This document shows, piece by piece, positions 51,158 through 60,770 of a stretch of DNA of 64,000 nt. The stretch spans positions 62,001 through 126,000 of the forward strand of contig NZ_CANMFS010000001.1 in assembly GCF_947497275.1 (NCBI RefSeq), in the 5' to 3' direction. Below the pieces are notes generated by a model, which was given only the letters and a program-made list of their open reading frames with translations, had not been told where the DNA came from and made no database searches. The translations under genes and the position numbers were made by a program. The stretch's first letter is position 1, and every line of letters begins with the position of its first letter. Source of the stretch: an uncultured Sulfitobacter sp. (GTDB taxonomy: Bacteria > Pseudomonadota > Alphaproteobacteria > Rhodobacterales > Rhodobacteraceae).

Positions 51158-52072
51158 ATGCCTCATATGCACATCGAGTTCCGGCACCTGCGCACGATAA
51201 AGGCGATCCACGAGGCAGGCGGTCTGGCGCGGGCCGCAGAGATCATGAATATCACCCAATCGGCACTGAGCCATCAGGTGAAGGGACTGGAGGAACAGGC
51301 GGGCGTCGAGCTGTTCGTGCGCCGTTCAAAACCGCTCAAGTTGTCGCCGGCAGGGCATCGTCTGCTGAAGCTGGCGCAGCAGGTGCTGCCGCAGGTGCAG
51401 GCGTTGCAAGACGAGTTTTCCGGACTGCGTGCGGGCAGCACCGGGCGCATGCACATCGCGATCGAATGTCACGCCTGTTTTGAATGGTTGTTTCCGGTTC
51501 TCGAACAATTCCGCCGCAGCTTTGGCGAGGTGGATGTCGATATCCGCCCCGGCCTCGCTTTCGATGCTTTGCCTGCGCTCTTGCGCGAAGAGGTTGATCT
51601 GGTGATTTCGTCCGATCCCGAAACAATTGCTGGCGTCGAGTTCATCGAACTGTTCGACTATCAGGCAGTTTTTGTCGCGGCGCAGCAGCATCCGCTGGCC
51701 CGTAAGGAATTCATCGAGGCAGAGGATTTTCGCGGCCAGACCCTGATTACCTATCCGGTAGAGCGCACGCGGCTGGACGTGTTCAGCCAACTGCTCATCC
51801 CGGCAAAGGTCGAGCCGGCGTCAATTCGACAGGTGGAACTGACGGCCGTGATCCTCCTGCTCGTTGCGTCAAATCGCGGCGTTTCCGTCCTGCCCGATTG
51901 GGTGGTGCGCGAGGTGAAGTATTCGTCCGATTATATCACCAGACCACTGACGCAGGACGGCATTACGCGCCGCCTCTATGCTGCGATCCGAAGCGAGGAC
52001 CGCGAAAAGCCCTATATGCAGGAGCTTTTACAGCTTGCCGGTCGCGAAGCGCGCAAGCTTCAGGCGGTGTAG
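51158..52072 (+). CDS. metR: LysR-family regulator, MetR-like
   Basis: A 304-residue LysR-type regulator. The N-terminal helix-turn-helix IEFRHLRTIKAIHEAGGLAR and TQSALSHQVKGLEEQ strongly resemble MetR; the C-terminal effector domain begins near residue 90 (GRMHIAIECHACFEWLFPV) and in MetR binds homocysteine. ATG 51158 and 51167 are both possible starts; MetR-like proteins usually begin at the latter (MHIEFRHLR). Divergent from metF with a candidate binding box in the gap. The match and the partner gene make MetR the likely identity. Confidence 0.82.
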   Translation: MPHMHIEFRHLRTIKAIHEAGGLARAAEIMNITQSALSHQVKGLEEQAGVELFVRRSKPLKLSPAGHRLLKLAQQVLPQVQALQDEFSGLRAGSTGRMHIAIECHACFEWLFPVLEQFRRSFGEVDVDIRPGLAFDALPALLREEVDLVISSDPETIAGVEFIELFDYQAVFVAAQQHPLARKEFIEAEDFRGQTLITYPVERTRLDVFSQLLIPAKVEPASIRQVELTAVILLLVASNRGVSVLPDWVVREVKYSSDYITRPLTQDGITRRLYAAIRSEDREKPYMQELLQLAGREARKLQAV

Positions 52073-52079
52073 GTAGAGG

Positions 52080-52108
52080 GCGAGGGGCACCACACCGGCG
52101 CCCCTCGC
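52080..52108. terminator. Bidirectional terminator hairpin
   Basis: GCGAGGGGC and GCCCCTCGC form a perfect 9-bp stem with an 11-base loop, 8 bases after the regulator stop and 8 before the convergent oxidoreductase stop. No long T-run on either side. Confidence 0.55.
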
Positions 52109-52115
52109 GTGATCA

Positions 52116-53156
52116 TCAGATCAATTTGACAATCGCCTTGCCGGTGTTGCCGCCGGTCAAAAGCTTGATGAAGGCTTCGGGCGCGTTTTCCAGCCCTTCG
52201 GTAATGTCTTCCTGCACCGCGATGGACCCATCCGCGATCTTGGGCGCAATGGCTTTATGGAACTCGCCGATACGGTTCCAGTGGTTCGAGATGATGAAGC
52301 CATTCACACTGAGGAAATTGACGAGGATCGTGCGCCACAACTTTGGACCGGTCAGCGTTTGTTCTGCCGCGTTCGCGCCTAGACCGCCTTCGTTGTACCA
52401 CGCGATCATGCCGCAAATCGGAATGCGTCCGTGCTGGTTCATCATCGGAAGCACCGCTTCCAACACCTTGCCACCGACGTTCTCGAAATAGATGTCGATG
52501 CCTTTCGGGCATTCTTCCTTCAGTGCCTTGCGCAAGGAACCGGCATCATCGTAGGCGTGGTGATCAAGACAGGCGTCGAAGCCGAAGTGGTCGACGGCAA
52601 GTTTGCACTTCTCTGGCCCGCCTGCGATGCCGACGACCCGCAGACCCAACGATTTCGCCACCTGACCGACCATCGACCCGACAGGGCCGGTGGCAGCCGC
52701 AACGACGAGCGTCTCGCCTTCTTTCGGACGGCCATATTCCGTCAGACCGAACCAGCCGGTAAAACCAGGCATGCCTAGAACACCCAGCGAATAGGTGATC
52801 GGTGCGGTGTCAGGATCGACCTTGGCCAGACCGGCGGTGGGAGCGACAGCGTGCGTGGCCCAGCCGAAACCGCCCATCACGAATTCGCCGACCTCGAACC
52901 CATCGGCCTTTGATTCGATGATTTCGCCCACCGCAGCACCTTCCATCTTGCCGTCGATCGGCACGGGGGCGGCGTAGGATTTCGCGTCGTCCATCCGTCC
53001 GCGCATGTAGGGGTCGAGTGACATGTAATGCACCCGCACCAGCACTTCGCCATCGCCCGGCGTTGGCACGGCGGCCTCTTCGAGGCGGAAGTTGTCGGCG
53101 CTTGGCGCTCCGTCGGGGCGGCTGGCAAGTACGATCTGTTTCATCGTGTCTGACAT
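52116..53156 (-). CDS. NADP-dependent MDR-family oxidoreductase (YncB/CurA type)
   Basis: A 346-residue medium-chain reductase without the zinc site, of the leukotriene B4 12-hydroxydehydrogenase/CurA group. VHYMSLDPYMRGRM near residue 45 is the group signature; AATGPVGSMVGQVAK near 155 is the NADP Rossmann site and VGIAGGPEKC follows. AAGGAGGA lies just before the ATG at 53156, a strong ribosome-binding site that decides the start. Such enzymes reduce alkenal or enone double bonds. Single-gene unit. Confidence 0.87.
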   Translation of the reverse strand: MSDTMKQIVLASRPDGAPSADNFRLEEAAVPTPGDGEVLVRVHYMSLDPYMRGRMDDAKSYAAPVPIDGKMEGAAVGEIIESKADGFEVGEFVMGGFGWATHAVAPTAGLAKVDPDTAPITYSLGVLGMPGFTGWFGLTEYGRPKEGETLVVAAATGPVGSMVGQVAKSLGLRVVGIAGGPEKCKLAVDHFGFDACLDHHAYDDAGSLRKALKEECPKGIDIYFENVGGKVLEAVLPMMNQHGRIPICGMIAWYNEGGLGANAAEQTLTGPKLWRTILVNFLSVNGFIISNHWNRIGEFHKAIAPKIADGSIAVQEDITEGLENAPEAFIKLLTGGNTGKAIVKLI

Positions 53157-53309
53157 GGGGTCCTCCTTTTGAACATTCACTTACCGTATCGCAGTTGTGC
53201 CGCGGTACAAGGGCCACGCCGCGTCAAGATGCGGCAGCCATTCGGCCCCTTGGCATTCGCGGCTTCAGCGCCTAAGAGAACGCTGTTCCAGTCAGAAAGG
53301 CCGTCAGCA

Positions 53310-54095
53310 ATGGTAGGCAGTGCAAATCTCAACATCATGATCAAGGCCGCGCGCAAGGCGGGCCGTGCCTTGGTCAAGGATTTCCGCGAAGTGGAGAACC
53401 TTCAGGTGTCCATGAAAGGTGCCGGCGATTTTGTGAGCCGTGCCGATATCGCCGTCGAAAAAACGCTCAAGCAGGAGTTGATGACCGCGCGTCCGACCTA
53501 TGGCTGGCTGGCCGAAGAGGGCGGCGGGCAGGAGGGCGAGGACCCTACGCGCCGCTGGATCGTCGACCCCCTCGACGGGACGACGAATTTTCTCCACGGC
53601 TTGCCACATTGGGCGATCTCGATCGCACTGGAACACAAGGGACAGGTCGTGGCCGGCGTCGTATTCGACGTGGCCAAGGACGAGATGTTCTTTGCCGAGA
53701 AGGGCGCGGGCGCATGGATGAACGAAAGCCGTCTGCGCGTATCAGGGCGCAGCCGTATGATCGAAGCGATCTTTGCGACTGGCATTCCCTTCGGCGGGCG
53801 GTCTGATCTGCCCGCGACGCTGCAGGATATTGCGCGGCTGGCGCCTGTGTGCGCGGGCGTGCGGCGCTGGGGGTCGGCGGCTCTTGACCTCGCCTATGTT
53901 GCGGCGGGCCGCTACGACGGCTATTGGGAGCGGCGGCTGAATGCCTGGGATCTCGCGGCGGGTATCATTATCGTGAAGGAAGCCGGCGGACTAGTCGAGC
54001 CGATCAAACCCCAGGGCGACATTCTGGCGGATGGTGAAATCGTGGCAGCGAACGAAGCGATCTTTTCGACTTTCGCGAAGGTCGTGCGCGGCTAG
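53310..54095 (+). CDS. suhB: Inositol monophosphatase family protein
   Basis: A 261-residue Mg2+-dependent phosphatase. EEGGG near residue 70, WIVDPLDGTTNFLHG near 84-98 (metal ligands Asp, Asp, Thr) and WDLAAGIIIVKEAGG near 216 are the family blocks. Start at ATG 53310 after AGAAAGG; the reading frame upstream is open but without similarity. It could be inositol-1-phosphatase or SuhB, which also acts in rRNA transcription. It is convergent with the GFA gene, with an 11-bp gap. Confidence 0.88.
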   Translation: MVGSANLNIMIKAARKAGRALVKDFREVENLQVSMKGAGDFVSRADIAVEKTLKQELMTARPTYGWLAEEGGGQEGEDPTRRWIVDPLDGTTNFLHGLPHWAISIALEHKGQVVAGVVFDVAKDEMFFAEKGAGAWMNESRLRVSGRSRMIEAIFATGIPFGGRSDLPATLQDIARLAPVCAGVRRWGSAALDLAYVAAGRYDGYWERRLNAWDLAAGIIIVKEAGGLVEPIKPQGDILADGEIVAANEAIFSTFAKVVRG

Positions 54096-54106
54096 GCTGC
54101 GATTGC

Positions 54107-54487
54107 CTACGTCCGGTCGCTCACGTGGTTGATGCCGTCGGTCCAGCGGACCGGCTCATGCTCCCACACGTTCACCCCTTCGATACATCCCAGATTGACA
54201 CCGCATTCTGCTGGATCCGACCGGCGCTGGTGGTACATGTAGATGCCACAGGTCTTGCAGAAGTAGTGCTTTGCCGTATGGGTCCCCCAACTGTAGCGTT
54301 GCAGATTGTCTGCACCGTGTGTGACGCTCAGGCTGTCGGTCCGCGCAGTGACAGCGGCGGCCTGCCTGCGGCGGCAAAAGCTGCATGAACAACGTGCCGC
54401 ATCCGACAATCCGTAGGGTGCCGTCGCGGTCAGGCGAACCGCACCGCAGTGGCATGTCGCTGTGATGGTGGTGCTTTGGTCGTTCAT
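54107..54487 (-). CDS. GFA-family (CENP-V/GFA fold) zinc protein
   Basis: A 126-residue GFA protein with the two zinc sites: CHCGAVRL (residues 12-19) and CSCSFCRRRQA near 33-40, then FCKTCGIYMYHQRR near 77-90. GFA enzymes bind S-hydroxymethylglutathione; whether this one acts on formaldehyde is unclear, as most members have unknown substrates. The start overlaps the rhomboid stop (ATGA), so both are in one transcript. Confidence 0.83.
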   Translation of the reverse strand: MNDQSTTITATCHCGAVRLTATAPYGLSDAARCSCSFCRRRQAAAVTARTDSLSVTHGADNLQRYSWGTHTAKHYFCKTCGIYMYHQRRSDPAECGVNLGCIEGVNVWEHEPVRWTDGINHVSDRT

Positions 54488-55230
54488 TTTCGGCGCACTT
54501 TCGGGATCGAGCTTGGCAGCGGCGGTGGATAGGACGCTTGGGGATGTGGCGGATGTCCGTCAGTCGCCTGCCAGAACGCGGGCCCGCCGCGGCGCAGCCA
54601 GAGCGGCACGGTCAGAAGCAATCCCGCAACGAACCCGCCGGCATGCGCCCAATAGGCCACGCCGCCCGCTGTCGGATCGGCGCCGACACCTCCGATGAAC
54701 TGCAACGCAAACCACAGCATCAGCATGATCCAGGACGGAATTGGAATAACCCGGAAAAATACGATGAAGAACAGTAGAATATCGACTCTCGCCTTGGGGA
54801 AGAGCAACAGGTACCCCCCCATCACACCGGCAATCGCACCGGACGCTCCGACCATCGGCACCGCCGACGCAGGCCCGCTGGCCACCTGTGCCAGACCCGC
54901 GATCACGCCGCACAGCAGGTAAAATCCCAGAAATCCGACATGCCCCATCTCGCCCTCGACGTTGTCGCCGAAGATCCATAAAAACAGCATGTTCCCCGCC
55001 AGATGCAACAGACCGCCATGCAGGAACATCGAGGTGATAAGACCAGAATAGCCGTCGCCCTCCATGAACAGGCGCGGCACCAGAGCGTAGTTGTAATACA
55101 ACTGGCCAAGCGCCGCATCATTCTGCGCAATCGGCAGCGTGCTGAGATATATGCCGACGTTGAACGCGATCAGAGCGTAGGTCACGAAAGGGATACGCCC
55201 CGACGGGTTATGATCGCGTATGGGAAACAT
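54484..55230 (-). CDS. Rhomboid-family intramembrane serine protease
   Basis: A 248-residue integral membrane protease with six helices. The catalytic Ser is in MVGASGAIAGVMGG near residue 125 and the His in YWAHAGGFVAGLL near 200; HGGLLHLAGNMLFLWIFGD near 75-90 is the conserved second helix. Start ATG 55230 (MFPIRDHNPSGRIPFVTYALI), a usual beginning for this bacterial group. It ends in a Pro-rich cytoplasmic tail. The GFA gene is coupled behind it. Substrate unknown. Confidence 0.87.
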   Translation of the reverse strand: MFPIRDHNPSGRIPFVTYALIAFNVGIYLSTLPIAQNDAALGQLYYNYALVPRLFMEGDGYSGLITSMFLHGGLLHLAGNMLFLWIFGDNVEGEMGHVGFLGFYLLCGVIAGLAQVASGPASAVPMVGASGAIAGVMGGYLLLFPKARVDILLFFIVFFRVIPIPSWIMLMLWFALQFIGGVGADPTAGGVAYWAHAGGFVAGLLLTVPLWLRRGGPAFWQATDGHPPHPQASYPPPLPSSIPKVRRK

Positions 55231-55298
55231 TGCGGCTAGGCTCTGCCAAGCGCGGGGGCAGGTCAATCACCCAAATGCGCCGGAAAGAGCGAAAGTCG

Positions 55299-55946
55299 AT
55301 GCAAATCACTTTTTTACACACGGCGTCCGTTCATGAGGCGACATTCGACGCTTTGGCACAGGCGGCGGCTCCTCACGCAGTGCTGCGCCATCTTGTTGCG
55401 CCCGACCTGTTGGCCGATGCTCGGTGCTCCGGTGCCGACGCCGTCCGGACGCGCACCCGGTCCTTGATCCTCGCCGCCATCCAGGAGGGCGCAGATGCCG
55501 TCGTCTGCACCTGTTCGACGCTCGGACCCGTCGTGCCGCTGCATTCGCGTGTGGTGCGCATCGACATTCCGTTGATGGAAGCGGCCGTGGCGCTTGGCCC
55601 GCGGGTCGGGGTTGCCCTGTGTCTCGACAGCACGCGCGCCGCCACGCTCGGTCTGCTTGTGACCTGTGCGGCGGCGGCGGATTGTTCCGTCAGGCCGCAG
55701 ATCATCGATTGTGCCGCCGCGTGGCCGCTGTTCGAGGCCAGCGACACCGGTGCCTTTGCGGCGGCGGTGGCACGGCAAGTGCAACAGGCGACCACGGACA
55801 GGACCTTTGATTGCATCGTTCTGGCGCAGGCGTCGATGGCCGGCGCCGCTGCGTTCCTGCGCGATGCAGGCGTGCCGGTTCTGTGCGCGCCCGCACTTGC
55901 GGTTGCACGGGCAGTCGAAGTTGCATCGCGCGCGCCAGCGTCCTGA
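55299..55946 (+). CDS. Aspartate/glutamate racemase superfamily protein
   Basis: A 215-residue alpha/beta protein of the Asp/Glu racemase fold. The first catalytic Cys is in AVVCTCSTLGPVV near residue 70, but the second conserved Cys region is not clear (FDCIVLAQASMAG near 175). It begins MQITFLHTASVHEATFDAL. The start is ATG 55299 after GAAAG. Ala-rich overall. The missing second Cys suggests a decarboxylase- or maleate isomerase-like variant, or a racemase-like protein with other function. It is upstream of an Lrp-type regulator. Confidence 0.68.
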   Translation: MQITFLHTASVHEATFDALAQAAAPHAVLRHLVAPDLLADARCSGADAVRTRTRSLILAAIQEGADAVVCTCSTLGPVVPLHSRVVRIDIPLMEAAVALGPRVGVALCLDSTRAATLGLLVTCAAAADCSVRPQIIDCAAAWPLFEASDTGAFAAAVARQVQQATTDRTFDCIVLAQASMAGAAAFLRDAGVPVLCAPALAVARAVEVASRAPAS

Positions 55947-56107
55947 CACGTAGACGCAAACTGCATCGCGTTGTAACGCCGCGCGCGACACGTTCCTTTG
56001 CGTACATGCCGTGCCGGAGATTTGGCTAGTGCAACCTATGTTTTGGAGGCATGTTGCGCGAGGTGCTGTCGGTGATCGGGTGGCAAATTCAATTAACTGG
56101 GGAAATC

Positions 56108-56584
56108 ATGGCTGACAACATTTCCGATCTCGACCGGTTCGATCATGCGATCCTCGCCACGCTGGCACAGGATGGCAGGATCAGCATAACCGATCTGGCC
56201 AAATGCATCGGCTTGTCGAAATCGCCGACGCAGGCGCGGTTGCGCAGGCTCGAAGACTCCGGTGTCATCGTGGGCTACCGCGCGATGCTTAATCCCATCC
56301 GGTTGGGGCTGGATCATGTGGCGTTCGTCGAGGTGCGGTTGACCGATACGCGTGCGCCGACCCTGAGCGCGTTCAATGCGGCCGTGGCGCTCGTGCCGCA
56401 GATCGAGCAGGCGCATATGATCGCCGGCAGTTTCGATTATTTGCTCAAGGTGCGCACCCGCGACATGTCGAGCTACCGCGCGTTTCTGGGCGATACGATA
56501 TCGGCGCTGCCGCATGTCAGCTCAACATCTACCTACGTCGCGATGGAAGCTGTCAAAGAGGTCATGTTGTCCGAAGGATCATAG
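56108..56584 (+). CDS. Lrp/AsnC-family transcriptional regulator
   Basis: A 158-residue Lrp/AsnC protein. The N-terminal helix-turn-helix is LDRFDHAILATLAQDGRISI with LAKCIGLSKSPTQARLRRLE, then the RAM (amino-acid binding) domain begins GYRAMLNPIRLGLDHVAFVE near residue 58. Start ATG 56108 (MADNISDLDRF) with GGGGAAA upstream. It probably senses an amino acid; its targets are not shown by the sequence, though the racemase-like gene upstream is a candidate. Confidence 0.87.
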   Translation: MADNISDLDRFDHAILATLAQDGRISITDLAKCIGLSKSPTQARLRRLEDSGVIVGYRAMLNPIRLGLDHVAFVEVRLTDTRAPTLSAFNAAVALVPQIEQAHMIAGSFDYLLKVRTRDMSSYRAFLGDTISALPHVSSTSTYVAMEAVKEVMLSEGS

Positions 56585-56632
56585 CGACCTGCGTACCTTG
56601 ACCTGGGGGCAATTCACACCATTCTTGATACC

Positions 56633-57199
56633 ATGCGTATCTTGTTCACCATGGCCCTTGTGATCGTCCCCGTCCTGACGCCTGCTTTTGCCGCCGACTG
56701 TCCCGCGCCGGCGGACGTCAGCGCCGAGATGCAGGATCTGATCGCGCGTGCGAACGACGCCCCGGATTTGCGGGAAGGGCGCGGGATATCGAACGAGATG
56801 TGGCAGGTTTGGCTGCGCGCACCCGACGAAGCGGCGCAAGCGGTACTCGACAGGGGTATGTCGCGGCGAGACAGCTATGATTTTCAGGGTGCGTATCAGG
56901 AATTTACACGGCTGACCGAATACTGCCCCGACTACGCGGAAGGTTGGAACCAGCGTGCATACATTAACTACCTTCGGGAGAACTACGCAGCGGCGCTCGA
57001 AGACCTGGACCGCGCCCTTGCACTTCAGCCGCATCATGTGGCGGCACAGTCGGGCAGAGGGCTGACACTGATGCAGATGGGCCGTACCGAAGAAGCACGC
57101 GCGCAGATGCTCGCAGCGGTCGCGAACAATCCGTGGCTGTCCGAAGCGGCTCTGCTTGCGAAAGGTGCCCCGCTGGGTCCTGTCGGAGAAGACATCTGA
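56633..57199 (+). CDS. Exported tetratricopeptide repeat protein
   Basis: A 188-residue protein with a signal peptide (MRILFTMALVIVPVLTPAFA, cleavage before ADCPAP). After a 60-residue spacer it has TPR units, AYQEFTRLTEYCPDYAEGWN and NYLRENYAAALEDLDRALAL near 95-150, and a third partial one. Two Cys (ADCPAP and EYCPDY) could form a disulfide. TPR proteins mediate protein contacts; the partner is unknown. Confidence 0.82.
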   Translation: MRILFTMALVIVPVLTPAFAADCPAPADVSAEMQDLIARANDAPDLREGRGISNEMWQVWLRAPDEAAQAVLDRGMSRRDSYDFQGAYQEFTRLTEYCPDYAEGWNQRAYINYLRENYAAALEDLDRALALQPHHVAAQSGRGLTLMQMGRTEEARAQMLAAVANNPWLSEAALLAKGAPLGPVGEDI

Positions 57200-57379
57200 C
57201 CGCTCGCCCCTGGCGCAGACCGCGCACAGAATAACGCTGAAGATCCTTGGCCCTGGACAAGTCGGCGGTTTGAACGTCTTGTGCCTGTGCGAAAAAGTGA
57301 ATACGCAAATGATGTTGCTGTAGGCAAGCTGCTTCGGGGCTCAACATCCCGGGACGGGCCTGTGACGGCAACGCCTGCT

Positions 57380-57466
57380 GCGGGCGTGATGGAATGGTAG
57401 ACATACCAGACTTAAAATCTGTTGGGCCCTGTGCCCGTGTGGGTTCGAGTCCCACCGCCCGCACCA
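57380..57466 (+). tRNA. tRNA-Leu (TAA)
   Basis: The 87 bases start GCGGGCGTGATGGAATGGTA, have the anticodon loop CTTAAAA (anticodon TAA, Leu UUA), a long variable arm (TTGGGCCCTGTGCCCGT), the T-arm GTGGGTTCGAGTCCCAC and the acceptor partner CGCCCGC followed by A and CCA. The 7-bp acceptor stem pairs perfectly. Confidence 0.95.
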
Positions 57467-57602
57467 TCGATGCCTCATCAACTACAGCACTGCTGAAGCG
57501 CGCTTCTATGCCGTCCACCGGGTGAAGATTAAAAGAGTCACACCGGATCTGGATGCGCAAAGTAGGAGCACCATCAGGTATCTGGGCGTGACATGTACCG
57601 CG

Positions 57603-59315
57603 TCAGTCGCGATTCCCCGCGAACCGGCCTTCCCACTCTTCGCGCTGCTCGTCCGTGATTTTGGCAAACAGAACTTCGGGGACCTCGAACACATGCCCTG
57701 CAGGCAGTTGCGCGACCGCGGAACCCACGTCGTCGGGCCAGCTGGCATCGGTGATCTTCATCCCGGCCAGCATTTTCTCCGCAGCATCCGGTATGAAGGG
57801 CGCGGCAAGTGTCGCGTAAAGCGGAATGAGATTGAGGGCCAGGCGCACTTGCGCTGCTGCGCGGTCCGGGTCGGTCTTGAACGTCGTCCACGGTGCCTGC
57901 GCCTGGAGGTATTCGTTGCCCGCAGCCCAGATCGCGCGCAGCTCGGCGGCGGATTTGCGCACTTCCATCGCATCCATCTGCTCGCCATAGCGGGCAACCC
58001 GCGCGGTGATGTCGGCGATGAGGGCGTGTTCCGCCTCGCCGTATTCCCCCGCTTCGGGCACCGCCTCGCCGAATTTCGAGCGGCAGAATTTCGTGATACG
58101 GCTAACGAAGTTGCCGAGCACATCCGCCAGATCCTTGTTCACCGATGATTGGAAATTCTCCCAGGTGAATTCGGCGTCCGAGGTCTCGGGCGCGTGGCTC
58201 AGCAGCCACCAGCGCCAGTAATCGGCGGGTAGAATCTCGAGCGCCTGATCCATGAACACACCGCGCCCGCGCGATGTGGAAAACTGGCCGCCGTCGTAGT
58301 TCAGATAGTTGAATGACTTGATGTAATCGACCAGCTTCCACGGCTCGCCCGAACCCATGATCGTGGCCGGGAAGCTGAGCGTGTGAAACGGCACGTTGTC
58401 CTTGCCCATGAACTGGGTATAGCGCACGTCGTCCGCGCCCTTGTCGGTGCGCCACCAACGCTCCCAGTCGTCGCCTTTGCCTGCATCCACCCATTCTTGC
58501 GCGCAGGCGATGTATTCGATGGGCGCATCGAACCAGACATAGAAAACCTTGCCCTCCATGCCCGGCCAGTCTTCATCACCGCGTTTGACCGGCACGCCCC
58601 AGCTGAGATCGCGGGTGATACCCCGATCCTGCAAACCGTCGCCGTCGTGCAACCATTTTTTGGCGATGGAAGTGGTCAGAACGGGCCAATCGGTCTTGGA
58701 GTCGATCCACGCATCCAGTTTGTCTTTGAGACCGCTCTGCTTGAGAAACAGATGCTTGGTCGCGCGCATTTCCAGATCGGTGGCACCCGATACGGTCGAG
58801 CGCGGGTTGATGAGGTCTTCTGGGTCTAGCTGTTTGGTGCAGTTGTCGCACTGATCGCCGCGTGCATCTTCGAACCCGCAGTTGGGGCACGTCCCCTCGA
58901 CATACCGGTCGGGCAGGAAACGGCCATCCGTCTCGGAATAGATCTGGCGCTGTTCGACTTCCTCGATCAATCCGCGATCCGCGAGCACACCGGCAAAATG
59001 CTGGGTGAGCTTCTGGTTTTGGATGCTGGAAGAGCGCCCGAAATGATCGAACGAAAGCCCGAAGCCTTCCGCGATGCGCGCCTGCACGTCATGCATCTCG
59101 GTGCAGTATTCCGCCACCGGCTTGCCCGCTTTGGCGGCGGCAAGTTCGGCGGGGGTGCCGTGTTCGTCCGTCGCACACAGGAACAACACCTCGGCACCGC
59201 GCTGGCGCTGGTAGCGGGCATACAGATCGGCAGGCAACTGGCTGCCGACGAGGTTGCCGAGATGCTTGATCCCGTTGATATAGGGGATCGCGGAGGTGAT
59301 GAGGTGGCGGGCCAT
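57603..59315 (-). CDS. metG: Methionyl-tRNA synthetase
   Basis: A 570-residue class I synthetase. Landmarks: [18 protein letters not shown] near residue 8-25 (HIGH as HLGN), a zinc knuckle [17 protein letters not shown] near 143-159, and the KMSKS-equivalent [12 protein letters not shown] near 345. It has no C-terminal tRNA-binding (Trbp) extension. The gene lies 51 bases downstream of the MFS gene on the same strand. Start ATG 59315. Confidence 0.93.
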   Translation of the reverse strand: MARHLITSAIPYINGIKHLGNLVGSQLPADLYARYQRQRGAEVLFLCATDEHGTPAELAAAKAGKPVAEYCTEMHDVQARIAEGFGLSFDHFGRSSSIQNQKLTQHFAGVLADRGLIEEVEQRQIYSETDGRFLPDRYVEGTCPNCGFEDARGDQCDNCTKQLDPEDLINPRSTVSGATDLEMRATKHLFLKQSGLKDKLDAWIDSKTDWPVLTTSIAKKWLHDGDGLQDRGITRDLSWGVPVKRGDEDWPGMEGKVFYVWFDAPIEYIACAQEWVDAGKGDDWERWWRTDKGADDVRYTQFMGKDNVPFHTLSFPATIMGSGEPWKLVDYIKSFNYLNYDGGQFSTSRGRGVFMDQALEILPADYWRWWLLSHAPETSDAEFTWENFQSSVNKDLADVLGNFVSRITKFCRSKFGEAVPEAGEYGEAEHALIADITARVARYGEQMDAMEVRKSAAELRAIWAAGNEYLQAQAPWTTFKTDPDRAAAQVRLALNLIPLYATLAAPFIPDAAEKMLAGMKITDASWPDDVGSAVAQLPAGHVFEVPEVLFAKITDEQREEWEGRFAGNRD

Positions 59316-59366
59316 GTCGGTCTTTCCTTGGATAGGAGTTCCACATACCCCGCGTGCGTCAAAGGA

Positions 59367-60629
59367 TCAATCAGCGTCGCGCGGCGCGGTGCCGCTCTCG
59401 CGCTCGAGGGGCTTGTCCCTGTCGCGCCGGAACAGCCGCCCGACCAGGAAAGAGGTGCGCGGTACGAACACGAACGGGGTGCGCCGTTCCTTGGTCGGAC
59501 GCGCACGCATCCGCGCGATGCCAAACACGATTAGCACCGCGTGCCCTGCCGCCAGCATAGCAAACAGCGCCTCGGGACCATAGGTATCGATCAGCACCGA
59601 TGCGACATAGGGGGCCGCGATCGCCCCCATGGCGAACCAGAACATCAGCGCGGCGGACAATTCGACCCGCTCTTCCGAGCTTGCGAAATCATGGGCGTGG
59701 GCGGCGGCGACGGAATAGATCGGAAAGGTGGTCAACCCGAAAAGCGCAGACGCGAGCAGGATGCCTGTGACGCCCAGACCGGCGGCACCCACCGTGACGC
59801 CGCAACTTGCGATCGCGGCGACCGACAGCCAGATCAGCACCTTGCGGCGGTCGTACTTGTCCGCGATCCAGCCGACGGGGATTTGCGCCAGCGCACCCCC
59901 GACGACGAACGCACCCAGAAAATAGGCGATCTGCGGCGCGGTCAGGCCGACTTCCTGTCCGTAGATCGGGCCGACCATTCGGAACGACGCGCTGGACAGC
60001 GCGGCGACGATCACGCCGGCGGCGGCAAGTGGGGAGCGTTCGTAGGCCAGACCCGGACGCAGGCGTGGTGACTTCGGTGTATCGGGCTGCGTGGTTTTCG
60101 ACAGGGTGATCGGCAGCAGCGCCGCACAGCACAGGATGGCCAGCAGGTTGTAAGAGACATAGCTCGCCGGAGCGAGAAACCCGATCAGCATCTGCGCGCC
60201 CAGACTGCCGGTCATGTCCATCATCCGGTAGGTGCCCATCGCACGCCCGCGCGTCTCGTTCGTGACCTTTGCCTGAAGCCACGCCTCGACCACCGTGAAA
60301 CAGCCCGCCACGCACAGACCCGATGCCACCCGCATCAGCGCCCATGCGTAAGGGTCTATCACCATCATATGCGCAAGCAATCCAATGCTGCCTGCCGCCG
60401 TGAAGGCGGCGAAGGCGCGGCTGTGGCCGACGCTGCCCATCAGGCGCGGTGCGAACCAGCAGCCGATGAAAAACCCGAAGAAATGCGCCGATCCCAGAAG
60501 ACCGATCTGTTGGCGTGAAAAGCCCAGCGCAGTGCCCGACAGAACGTCCAGCGGGCCGACGCCCCCCGATGACAGTTGCAATAGAACGACCGAAAAAAAC
60601 AATGCCGCAAAGGAGATAATCATCCGCAT
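59367..60629 (-). CDS. MFS transporter
   Basis: A 420-residue major facilitator with 12 helices. Start ATG 60629 (MRMIISFAALFFSVVLL); AAGGAG is inside the first codons, so the second Met (60623) is possible. Landmarks: the loop 2-3 region near residue 65 (CWFAPRLMGSVGHSRAFA), VVEAWLQAKVTNETRGRAMG near 110 and GWIADKYDRRKVLIWLSV near 255. The C-terminal tail is basic. Substrate unknown. It is divergent from the aldo/keto reductase. Confidence 0.85.
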   Translation of the reverse strand: MRMIISFAALFFSVVLLQLSSGGVGPLDVLSGTALGFSRQQIGLLGSAHFFGFFIGCWFAPRLMGSVGHSRAFAAFTAAGSIGLLAHMMVIDPYAWALMRVASGLCVAGCFTVVEAWLQAKVTNETRGRAMGTYRMMDMTGSLGAQMLIGFLAPASYVSYNLLAILCCAALLPITLSKTTQPDTPKSPRLRPGLAYERSPLAAAGVIVAALSSASFRMVGPIYGQEVGLTAPQIAYFLGAFVVGGALAQIPVGWIADKYDRRKVLIWLSVAAIASCGVTVGAAGLGVTGILLASALFGLTTFPIYSVAAAHAHDFASSEERVELSAALMFWFAMGAIAAPYVASVLIDTYGPEALFAMLAAGHAVLIVFGIARMRARPTKERRTPFVFVPRTSFLVGRLFRRDRDKPLERESGTAPRDAD

Positions 60630-60770
60630 GGTTACTAAATGCGCGGGTTCGGCGCGGAAATATAGCCCGTTCCGACGGCAAATGGCGTTTTTTGACATTA
60701 TTCGGTGATTGCGCTTGCGGTGCGCGGGGTCTGCCATAATTTGGCGCCGAATCTGGAAGAGGACCGTGAA